Shown one piece after another: positions 16,441 to 24,735 of a DNA stretch of 24,735 nt. The DNA lies in contig BQMV01000004.1 of NCBI GenBank assembly GCA_022181005.1, positions 1-24,735 of the forward strand, written 5' to 3'. This stretch comes from Anaerolineaceae bacterium. GTDB taxonomy: Bacteria > Chloroflexota > Anaerolineae > Anaerolineales > Villigracilaceae. Positions within the stretch are counted from its first letter, which is position 1. Each line of letters begins with the position of its first letter. The notes beneath the pieces were generated by a model, which was not told where the DNA came from, made no database searches, and was given only the letters and a program-made list of their open reading frames with translations. The translations under genes and the position numbers were made by a program.

Positions 16441-17415
16441 TTATGGCACAAATTCATTGGTGAACGCTTTGCTCAAATCCATTCTATCCGAGAGCAAGCC
16501 CATCGAGAGCAATATCTCTTGCATATTCTCCCACGCTCGCGGATCGGAATATCCAAGCCGTTCCGCTTTCCATTGTTCGACGGATACTTCGAGAACTTTC
16601 TTTTGCACTTCCGCATCCAGCTCAGAAAAACTCGGGATGAACGCCGCGCTGATTTCAAACGCCTCATCAGGATTTGCAATCGTATCGCGCAACCCTTTCA
16701 GAAATGCCTCAACAAACGCGCGCGCAAATTCAGGATTTTCAGCGATCGTCTTTTCATTAGTCAGCAACCCATTCGCCGCAAGCGAGACATAATCTCCCAC
16801 GCGAACTTCCGTCACAGGGATGCCCATTGCGCGCAATTGAATCGGCTCATTCGCCGCATAACCAACGATCACGTTCTGTTGCCCCGCCGCCATCAACTCA
16901 ACTTGATTGAACCCAATCGCATCGAGCGTTACATCCGCCTCCGTCAACTTGCCTGCATCGAGTAAAGCGCGCAGACCGATATAACTCGCTCCAAACAAGC
17001 CGGGCAAGCCGATCTTCTGCCCTCTCAGGTCCGGCGGTACAACCACGCCCAACTCGCTCTTCGCTACGACTGAAACGGGGTACTGCTGATACCACGCGGC
17101 GATATAGGTCACCGGCAGTCCCTGCGCGCGCGCGAGCAAAACCTGCTCGCCTGAAACAACCGCAAACGGCAACTTATCGGCTGCGACTAATTCCACGCCT
17201 TTGGTCTCGAATGAATAATCAAATTCGATTTCAATGCCTGCGTCGGCAAAATAGCCTTTCGCGACCGTCACATAAAACGGCGCGTATTGGATGTTAGGAA
17301 TGTACCCCATCGGTAAGCGAACGCGGGTCAACGCGTCGTTTTTAGCCTGCGAACCGCCGCACGCCGTCAACGCTAGCGACAGCCCCAGCATGAGTAAAAC
17401 CAACTTGCGAAACAT
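16441..17415 (-). CDS. Substrate-binding lipoprotein, NMT1/THI5-like (RibY-like)
   Basis: A 324-residue periplasmic-type binding lipoprotein. The signal ends in the lipobox LTAC with Cys19. The mature part has the NMT1/THI5-like layout: MGYIPNIQYAPFYVTVAKGYFADAGIEIE (about residues 36-64), LPFAVVSGEQVLLARAQGLPV, then DLRGQKIGLPG and the hinge region GYAANEPIQLRAMGIPV. Relatives bind pyrimidine thiamine precursors, sulfonates or riboflavin. The FMN riboswitch of this operon favours riboflavin. The ATG has AAGGAG 6 bases upstream. It lies 62 bases after the permease gene, a gap that contains a repeat-like word. Confidence 0.9.
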   Translation of the reverse strand: MFRKLVLLMLGLSLALTACGGSQAKNDALTRVRLPMGYIPNIQYAPFYVTVAKGYFADAGIEIEFDYSFETKGVELVAADKLPFAVVSGEQVLLARAQGLPVTYIAAWYQQYPVSVVAKSELGVVVPPDLRGQKIGLPGLFGASYIGLRALLDAGKLTEADVTLDAIGFNQVELMAAGQQNVIVGYAANEPIQLRAMGIPVTEVRVGDYVSLAANGLLTNEKTIAENPEFARAFVEAFLKGLRDTIANPDEAFEISAAFIPSFSELDAEVQKKVLEVSVEQWKAERLGYSDPRAWENMQEILLSMGLLSDRMDLSKAFTNEFVP

Positions 17416-17440
17416 ATTGGATCTCCTTTTGGTTTATTTA

Positions 17441-17475
17441 TGTCATTGTGAGAAGGAGCGCCGCCCTCGCAACAA
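17441..17475. repeat. Repeat-like word between permease and binding-protein genes
   Basis: tgtcattgtgagaaggagcg (17441-17460) resembles the tgtcat..tgag word in the valS leader (minus strand near 22234). It is a short, degenerate member of the intergenic repeat set; the call is by eye. Confidence 0.35.
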
Positions 17476-17477
17476 CA

Positions 17478-18224
17478 TTAGCCCTGCCACTTCAAAAATC
17501 GATTCTCGACAATCCTTACAACGCCGTATAACGCCAACGCTAATGAAATCAACGTAAAGACCGCCACAAAGACCATCGGCGTATCGTACTGAAAATCGCC
17601 CACGCGCAGCAGGAATCCCAGCCCGCTTTGCGCATCCACCAATTCGCCGACGATCGCACCGATGACCGATAACGTCGCGCCCACGCGCATCCCGCCGAGG
17701 AAGACCGGCAGCGAAGCGGGTGCTTCCACCTTCCATAGAATCTGCGCGCGCGAGGCATGCAGCGAATTCATCAAATCGTATAGCGCGGCTGGCACGGCGC
17801 GCACGCCCACAATCGTATTCACCAGCACAGGGAAAAACACGATCAATGCGCAAATGATTGCCTTCGAGAGAATCCCATCTCCCAACCAGATGATCAGCAG
17901 CGGGGCAATCGCCACCACCGGAATCGCCTGACTGGCGACGATATACGGCGACAAGATTTTTTCTAACGATCGCGATTTAGCGAGCAAATAGCCCAAAATC
18001 GTAGCGATCGTCACGCCGGCGATCAGCCCTAACACGATCTCGCTCAAGGTAATGCCAGTGTGATACGCCAAGCTTCCGTCGTTTACCGCCCTAAGAAAAC
18101 GAGTCCATACGCTAAGCGGCGACGGCAAAATGAAGTTGGGGATTCCGCTGTAACGCGCAACCAGACTCCAAGCGAGTAGGAATACAAAAGCGGAAAACAC
18201 GATAGGTAAGAGACGTTTATACAT
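17478..18224 (-). CDS. ABC transporter permease of the FMN-riboswitch operon (RibX-like)
   Basis: A 248-residue BPD-type permease with about six membrane segments. It opens with YKRLLPIVFSAFVFLLAWSLV and FILPSPLSVW, typical of the SsuC/ThiX class. The cytosolic EAA-like loop is at LHASRAQILWKVEAPASLPVFLGGMRVG (about residues 160-187), followed by SVIGAIVGELV. The ATG at 18224 is chosen because the frame upstream runs through the riboswitch terminator at 18243-18270. No Shine-Dalgarno is visible; the terminator ends 19 bases before the ATG. First gene of the permease / binding protein / ATPase operon. Confidence 0.92.
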   Translation of the reverse strand: MYKRLLPIVFSAFVFLLAWSLVARYSGIPNFILPSPLSVWTRFLRAVNDGSLAYHTGITLSEIVLGLIAGVTIATILGYLLAKSRSLEKILSPYIVASQAIPVVAIAPLLIIWLGDGILSKAIICALIVFFPVLVNTIVGVRAVPAALYDLMNSLHASRAQILWKVEAPASLPVFLGGMRVGATLSVIGAIVGELVDAQSGLGFLLRVGDFQYDTPMVFVAVFTLISLALALYGVVRIVENRFLKWQG

Positions 18225-18242
18225 GAGCGGCAACACAGACGC

Positions 18243-18270
18243 AAAAAAGCGCCGCGAGAAGTCGGGGCGC
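18243..18270 (-). terminator. Intrinsic terminator of the FMN riboswitch
   Basis: On the minus strand a GC-rich stem (gcgcc, one mismatch, cga / tcg, mismatch, ggcgc) with a cttc loop is followed directly by TTTTTT. It lies between the riboswitch and the permease start, which fits premature termination when FMN is bound. Confidence 0.85.
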
Positions 18271-18360
18271 AAAATCAAGACTCTTGCCTGAGACGCAAAG
18301 CCGAAAACCAAGATCGTTTTCGGGGGCTCGCGTCAAATCAGACTCGCATTGAGTCGGTAT

Positions 18361-18493
18361 CCTTCTTCTATCCAGACTGTTACTGTCGGCTCCGGAGTTG
18401 CACCGGATCATGCGTCATATAACCGACTTGAGTCGGTCATACTTGCTCGCGGGCTGTACCGCCGATCGGGAATTGCACCCTGCCCCGAAGGTT
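18361..18493 (-). promoter_or_regulatory. FMN riboswitch (RFN element)
   Basis: The minus strand carries the conserved RFN blocks in order: cttcggggcagggtg, aattcccgatcggcggt, agcccgcgag, a variable hairpin (accgact / agtcggt), gatccggtgcaactccgg, agccgacagt, agtctggat and agaagaagg. The closing stem P1 pairs ccttc (18491-18487) with gaagg (18365-18361). This aptamer binds FMN and lowers expression of riboflavin genes when FMN is plentiful. It precedes the ABC operon by about 140 bases, with a terminator between. A further hairpin (18301-18323, ccgaaaac / gttttcgg) lies between aptamer and terminator and may belong to the expression platform. Confidence 0.96.
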
Positions 18494-18510
18494 CATATTA
18501 ATTTGATGCG

Positions 18511-18516
18511 ATTATA
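18511..18516 (-). promoter_or_regulatory. Candidate -10 box of the FMN-riboswitch operon
   Basis: TATAAT on the minus strand lies 18 bases before the riboswitch P1 stem, the expected place for its promoter. It sits just outside the 3' end of the upstream membrane-protein gene. No good -35 is seen. Confidence 0.5.
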
Positions 18517-18523
18517 ACTCAAT

Positions 18524-19372
18524 TTATAAACGAAGGATTTCGCGCTCGCTGGTTTCGGCGAACGTTTGCGCGACGCCGAAGCGTTTGAGCGCAGAGAGGA
18601 TCAGCCAAAGTAAAAAGTAAGCAATCCATGCCAGCGAGTCGAGCAAGCCGACCAGCAGGAGGTATAACGGCAATATCAAGCCGATTGGAATGAAGCGAGC
18701 ATACGATTGAAGCGACGATTCGAGTCGATTCCACGAATCGTCGAGCGTCCGGCGCGCCTGTTCGAGATATATATCTTTTTCGATAGGATCTAAATCGGGC
18801 TGGTTTTGCACTTGCGATTTCAAGTTGGAAAGCAGCATCTCTTCGGCGGCGCGTTTGTACCCCTGCGGGACGACGAGTTGATCTTGCGCGGAGAAACGAT
18901 ATCCCCACGCGAAACTGATGCTCAACAGCAATGAAAGGAGGACAACGATCTTGCGCTGTTCGTATATAAGCGGTCGAAGAGAGAACGTCAGCCTTCTTTC
19001 GAGTTCAAGAGATAGGATGCGCGAATACAACGCCATGCCTGCGAAATAAACCAGCATGCCCGCGAAGGGAATCCACCCATCACGCCAGGTGAATAAAAAG
19101 GCGATGGCGCCGAGGCTGTGACCAAACAGAAGCAAACGCAACGGGCGCAGAAGCGCGCTGGAGATGCCGATGAGAACTTCGATGAGGATAAGCGAAGCGA
19201 TCACCCATGCGGCGGACTTCAACGCCTGTGAAAACGGGACGAACAACTCGCGATATTGGGTCGCCACCCTGCCGCATAGGCAACCGACCCAGCCGCCGGA
19301 GACAACAAGCAGCGCAAGGAAGATGGTTTCTTTGCGCGTGAGCTGAGTCAGCCAATTAAATTTAGAGAGCAT
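18524..19372 (-). CDS. Integral membrane protein of unknown function
   Basis: A 282-residue protein that I do not recognise. It has about six or seven hydrophobic segments: residues about 16-35, 50-75, 80-97, 100-120, 145-162 and a long pair at 225-262. Between the fifth and the last pair is a soluble stretch (about 165-222) rich in Lys, Glu and Gln (GYKRAAEEMLLSNLKSQ; DPIEKDIYLEQARRTLDDS), likely helical. ATG 19372 has GGAAAA 1-6 bases upstream, a poor ribosome site. It lies 82 bases downstream of valS on the same strand and may be read from the valS promoter. The sequence does not point to a function. Confidence 0.7.
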   Translation of the reverse strand: MLSKFNWLTQLTRKETIFLALLVVSGGWVGCLCGRVATQYRELFVPFSQALKSAAWVIASLILIEVLIGISSALLRPLRLLLFGHSLGAIAFLFTWRDGWIPFAGMLVYFAGMALYSRILSLELERRLTFSLRPLIYEQRKIVVLLSLLLSISFAWGYRFSAQDQLVVPQGYKRAAEEMLLSNLKSQVQNQPDLDPIEKDIYLEQARRTLDDSWNRLESSLQSYARFIPIGLILPLYLLLVGLLDSLAWIAYFLLWLILSALKRFGVAQTFAETSEREILRL

Positions 19373-19454
19373 TTTTCCAACATCATAAGGTTAATTTACA
19401 GCAGCTGCAAGCGAAGAAACGCGCATAGATACGGACATGCCGCGCCTATGTATT

Positions 19455-22148
<2,694 letters not shown>

Positions 22149-22173
22149 TCGGTCTCCTTGGTTGTATCGCTCC

Positions 22174-22224
22174 GAGCATAGCGAAGAGTCGCTGCCTTTG
22201 TGTTAGAGATGCTTCGCTGCGCTC
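22174..22224. repeat. Imperfect inverted repeat between T-box terminator and valS
   Basis: gagcatagcgaag (22174-22186) and cttcgctgcgctc (22212-22224) pair with two mismatches over 13 bases. The right arm on the minus strand reads cctgagcgcagcgaagcatc and resembles the word after guaA near 7991-8009. It lies in the part of the leader transcribed only on read-through. Confidence 0.6.
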
Positions 22225-22240
22225 AGGATGACATGGCTGT

Positions 22241-22278
22241 AAACAAAAAACACTCCGTCCAATAAGAGGACGAAGCGT
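22241..22278 (-). terminator. T-box intrinsic terminator of valS
   Basis: On the minus strand an 11-bp stem (22278-22268 with 22260-22250, acgcttcgtcc against ggacggagtgt, two G-U pairs) closes a 7-base loop and runs into TTTTTTGTTT. It competes with the antiterminator formed by the T-box sequence just upstream. Confidence 0.92.
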
Positions 22279-22283
22279 TCGCT

Positions 22284-22538
22284 CCGCGGTGCCACCTGCA
22301 TTCGTTTGAAGGTTCGAAGGTTGTGAGTTGCAGGCTTTTGCCTTCAACGTTCGACCTTTCAACTTTCAAACGCACTTTGATCGCTGTAACGGGCAGCTCC
22401 GCGCCGGTCTAATCATCAACTCGCGTCAATTTTCTTCGGCGTTACATTCAGACGACTTCAATGGCGCAATCCTGCGAACGCTTCCACCGTGCGCGCTCTT
22501 CTCTATCAGGCGACAAGCCCATCTACTGCTTCTGAACG
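22284..22538 (-). promoter_or_regulatory. T-box leader of valS, specifier GUC (Val)
   Basis: On the minus strand the Stem I base pairs cgttcaga (22538-22531) with tctgaatg (22452-22445). Inside the specifier loop, AGTA (from agcagtag) faces GAA, the loop-E arrangement of T-boxes, and the next three bases are GTC (22456-22454), a valine codon. The T-box sequence aggtggcaccgcgg (22297-22284) follows. Uncharged tRNA-Val would bind both sites and prevent termination. The N of the UGGN bulge is C, whereas A73 of a usual tRNA-Val would pair with U. Between Stem I and the T-box lies an imperfect long hairpin built of repeat words (22303-22372). Confidence 0.93.
22303..22372. repeat. Long imperfect inverted repeat inside the T-box leader
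   Basis: cgtttgaa (22303-22310) pairs with ttcaaacg (22365-22372). The arms continue for about 33 bases with several mismatches around the loop near 22336-22340. Words such as gaaggttcgaaggtt and ccttcaacgttcgacc resemble the hairpin in the xpt-guaA spacer (9669-9708). It takes the place of the variable Stem II/III region. Confidence 0.65.
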
Positions 22539-22544
22539 GTTGAG

Positions 22545-22573
22545 ATTATAAAGAGAGACGCCTATCGCGTCAA
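22545..22573 (-). promoter_or_regulatory. Promoter of the valS T-box leader
   Basis: On the minus strand TTGACG (22573-22568) and TATAAT (22550-22545) are separated by exactly 17 bases. Transcription would start about 22538, right at the Stem I base. The -35 is part of a small inverted repeat, gacgc-ctatc-gcgtc (22557-22571). Confidence 0.85.
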
Positions 22574-22586
22574 GTTTATTCTTTGA

Positions 22587-22592
22587 TATAAT
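22587..22592 (+). promoter_or_regulatory. -10 box of the tRNA-Arg gene
   Basis: TATAAT lies 9 bases before the tRNA 5' end, divergent from the valS promoter. The expected -35 position shows no consensus. Confidence 0.6.
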
Positions 22593-22601
22593 TTTGCCGG
22601 C

Positions 22602-22673
22602 GCCCCGATAGTTCAATGGATAGAACAAGGCACTCCTAAGGCTTAAATGTGGGTTCGATTCCCGCTCGGGGCA
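22602..22673 (+). tRNA. tRNA-Arg (anticodon CCU)
   Basis: The cloverleaf can be drawn by hand. Acceptor GCCCCGA pairs with TCGGGGC (22602-22608 / 22666-22672), with A as discriminator. The D stem is GTTC/GAAC. The anticodon loop is CTCCTAA with CCT at 22635-22637. The T arm is GTGGG-TTCGATT-CCCGC (22649-22665). The anticodon stem AGGCA/GGCTT has an A-G mismatch at 31-39 and a G-U pair. It reads AGG codons. CCA is not encoded (TGT follows). The loop and overall form match other bacterial tRNA-Arg(CCU). Confidence 0.95.
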
Positions 22674-22758
22674 TGTCTCATGGATGTGTCTTAATTATTA
22701 TGAAACATTAATAAACTTTCCCTTGCAAAAGCGGAGCGGTTATAGTAATATTCAAAAC

Positions 22759-22797
22759 GATGAACGCTAGGGTGCCCCCCTCACTCTGGCGTTCATC
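22759..22797. terminator. Strong 16-bp hairpin between tRNA-Arg and the SHMT-GcvT gene
   Basis: Arms 22759-22774 and 22782-22797 pair over 16 bp (gatgaacgctagggtg against cactctggcgttcatc, two G-U pairs) around a cccccct loop. On the minus strand it comes about 40 bases after the SHMT-GcvT stop and is followed by gttttg, so it may end that transcript. On the plus strand the tail is atcattt, also weak. The rest of the 164-base gap shows nothing else. Confidence 0.55.
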
Positions 22798-22837
22798 ATT
22801 TAAGTTAATGGCGGGAAATCTATCGAAAACGCGCTTT

Positions 22838-24735
22838 CTACAACTTCGCGAATCTGCTCACAACCTTAGCCGCCGTCGCCGGTTTATCCATCGCGCCGCC
22901 TTGATGAATTCCGATGACCGCGCCTTCTGCCGCGTACGCTAAATCTACATACGCCTGACCGGTCAAGAAGCGCTCGGTATCGATTGCGCAAGAGGTCACA
23001 AAGCCGATAATCTTGCCATCTGCCGTTACAGGGTCGCCATGATGCGCGGGGCGGACGCGCTGTTCGTCAAAACGAAAACGAATCGTCGCGCCCGTGCGCG
23101 TTTTCTCTCGCGCCACAAACGCTTCGCGCCCGATGAACCACGGCTTGTACGTTTTGACGTACGAACCGAACCCGCCTTCCGCGACGCCTAGATCTCGATC
23201 GTTTTGCCCGGAGCCTAATCCCATTTCGTGACCATACAACGGCAGCCCAGCCTCGGTCCGCAATGAATCTCGCGCGCCCAAACCGACCGGCTTCACGCCA
23301 AACGGCGCGCCTACTTTCAAAATCGCGTTCCAAAACTCGACCGAACGCTCAGGATGAACGAATAGCTCAAACGCCATTTTCTCGCCCGTATAGCCGGTGC
23401 GCGAAACGATCAGATCAAACCCGCCGATAACCGCATCGCATAATTCCGTCCGCTTCAATTTATTTAATCGTGCGCGCGTCTCCGCATCCACTCCCAGCGC
23501 AAACAAAATATCTTTCGACTTTGGACCCTGCAATGCAATATCCACCCGCATCGCATCGCCCGCTTTCGCATCGCGCAAATTGCGGATCTCGGCGTTATAG
23601 CCGTACGTTCGCGCAAATGAACGCGCATTATCAATTTTCACTTTTCCATCGCGCACGCTCTCAAGCCACGCGCGATCTTTATCATCGTTCGACGCGTTCA
23701 CAACCACAAGATAATCGTTCCAGCCGCGGCGGTACACCAGCAGATCGTCAAGCACGTCCGCGTCGGGCGTAAGAAAATGTGTGTATAACGAAGCGCCCGG
23801 CTTCATCCCACCGCAATCGTTACCGCAGACCGCGTCGAGGAACGAAGCCGCATCCGCGCCGCGCACATCGTACACGCCCATATGGCTGACATCGAACAAC
23901 CCCGCCGCCTGTCGCACGGCAAGATGTTCCTCGTACACAGACGTATACTGTACCGGCATCTCCCACCCTCCAAACGGGATCATGCGCCCGCCCAGATCGC
24001 GGTGCGTTTGATTTAATCTTGTTTTCTTAAGCTCCCCTTCAATATCCTTCCATTCAAACGACGGCAATGCTTCCTTTTTGACGTTCGAGTCGCTTCCAAT
24101 GAACCAAGGTTTTTCCGCGCTTCTTAGTTCCGTTTTCCACGTCGCCGCCGATGCCCTGATACCGGTCACAATCGTCGGTCCGGGGATACGCTTGGCGGTA
24201 TGATCTTTTTCGCCATTCATTAAGAGCGACGTATATCCATCCGATAGATCGCGCAACCACGTCGCCGCCAGCGAGGCTTTATTTTGGGAGACAGCCAGGT
24301 GATAGGTCGCGCCGTCCACATTCTTCAACATCCCTTTGATTTTCCCTTTGGGTGTAAAGATTTCCGTCGCTTGCGCTTTACCGGGCATCAACGCGCTCAG
24401 GTCAGACGAGACCGCGAAATCCAACATCTGCCGTACACGCACGCCTTGCAACTCGAACACGCCGGATGTTGCCGCATCGTCAATAAAGTAATAATGCGGG
24501 TATCCGCTCTTTTTATATGCGAAGTCAATCCCGGCGGCTTCGGCTAACTTCCTGACCTTCAACCGTGCGGCGTTCAACAGGTTGAAATCCACTTTCGCGC
24601 GGCGCTGTCGTCCTTTGCGAACCCCGTCCACCGCGTGAGGCGCGCAAGCGAGCAACACATCCGCCATAATATCCCCTAATTGGCGCGTCTTCTTCTCATC
24701 GAAGCCGCGTTGCGTGATCCACGGCGTGCCAAGCC
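22838..24735 (-). CDS. Fusion: serine hydroxymethyltransferase C-terminal end + middle module + GcvT-type aminomethyltransferase, 5' truncated
   Basis: The frame is open to the window edge (first whole codon at 24733), so 631 residues are visible and the ATG at 24667 is internal. Residues 1-45 (LGTPWITQRGFDEKK, QLGDIMADVLLA) match the LGTP..T.RG region and last helices of SHMT (GlyA), which makes 5,10-methylene-THF and glycine from serine. Residues about 95-225 contain LQGVRVRQMLDF, SSDLSALMPGKAQATEIFTP and KPWFIG, resembling pieces of a degenerate GcvT-like domain. From about 240 to the end is a complete aminomethyltransferase (glycine cleavage T protein): GGRMIPFGGWEMPVQYTSV, GLFDVSHMG, DVLDDLLVYR, VVNASNDDKD, LQGPKS, SRTGYTGE, GLGARDSLRTEAGLPLYGHEM and KPWFIGREAF. 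Both ends of the protein act on methylene-THF and glycine carbon. The SHMT active-site part lies outside the window. Confidence 0.88.
   Translation of the reverse strand, partial: LGTPWITQRGFDEKKTRQLGDIMADVLLACAPHAVDGVRKGRQRRAKVDFNLLNAARLKVRKLAEAAGIDFAYKKSGYPHYYFIDDAATSGVFELQGVRVRQMLDFAVSSDLSALMPGKAQATEIFTPKGKIKGMLKNVDGATYHLAVSQNKASLAATWLRDLSDGYTSLLMNGEKDHTAKRIPGPTIVTGIRASAATWKTELRSAEKPWFIGSDSNVKKEALPSFEWKDIEGELKKTRLNQTHRDLGGRMIPFGGWEMPVQYTSVYEEHLAVRQAAGLFDVSHMGVYDVRGADAASFLDAVCGNDCGGMKPGASLYTHFLTPDADVLDDLLVYRRGWNDYLVVVNASNDDKDRAWLESVRDGKVKIDNARSFARTYGYNAEIRNLRDAKAGDAMRVDIALQGPKSKDILFALGVDAETRARLNKLKRTELCDAVIGGFDLIVSRTGYTGEKMAFELFVHPERSVEFWNAILKVGAPFGVKPVGLGARDSLRTEAGLPLYGHEMGLGSGQNDRDLGVAEGGFGSYVKTYKPWFIGREAFVAREKTRTGATIRFRFDEQRVRPAHHGDPVTADGKIIGFVTSCAIDTERFLTGQAYVDLAYAAEGAVIGIHQGGAMDKPATAAKVVSRFAKL

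Noticed and set aside
18361..18493. TPP riboswitch, suggested by the NMT1/THI5-like binding protein
   Set aside because: The CUGAGA core of TPP aptamers is not arranged here, while every conserved RFN block is present.
22838..24667. Treating ATG 24667 as the start of a stand-alone GcvT
   Set aside because: The same frame stays open to the window edge and the 22 residues before that Met match the SHMT LGTP..T.RG region, so the Met is internal.

Overview
This is a gene-dense bacterial chromosome segment with no rRNA, prophage, transposase or CRISPR array. Its content suggests a Chloroflexota bacterium, probably Anaerolineae. The reasons are an FMN-riboswitch-controlled RibXYZ-like ABC transporter, a lipoprotein class B PBP, Thr/Pro-rich extracytoplasmic tails, and spacers filled with short purine-rich or hairpin-forming repeat words. 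The taxonomic call is an inference from style, not a phylogenetic result.

Left part (1-3500, + strand): the end of coaBC, a calcineurin-like phosphoesterase, a DUF4349 membrane protein closed by a strong terminator, then rsmG from a promoter that sits almost on its start codon. From 3511 to 10376 everything is on the minus strand. Read in transcription order it is xpt, a damaged guaA, a multi-pass membrane protein, a VWA-like/FHA membrane protein, a PP2C phosphatase with a membrane anchor, and a cupin. xpt and guaA form a purine-salvage/GMP pair. The FHA and PP2C proteins suggest a membrane phospho-signalling module whose kinase is not in the window.

Middle part (10477-15613, + strand): maf, a possible 29-codon ORF overlapping the next start by 4 nt, a lipoprotein penicillin-binding protein, rsgA and holB.

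Right part (15631-24735, minus strand except one tRNA): an FMN riboswitch with an intrinsic terminator controls a permease, a substrate-binding lipoprotein and an ATPase, most likely a riboflavin importer. Next come a membrane protein of unknown function and valS, which has a complete T-box leader (promoter, Stem I with a GUC valine specifier, T-box sequence, terminator). tRNA-Arg(CCU) is divergent from it. At the edge is an incomplete large ORF that reads from the C-terminal end of a serine hydroxymethyltransferase straight into a GcvT-type aminomethyltransferase.

The most unusual points are: (1) the SHMT-GcvT fusion with an extra degenerate middle module; (2) short repeat words that occupy spacers and also sit in frame inside guaA and valS; (3) guaA, which carries a one-base frameshift, a Trp in place of the P-loop Ser, and a palindromic repeat insertion; (4) the two well-formed riboswitches, which assign function to their operons.
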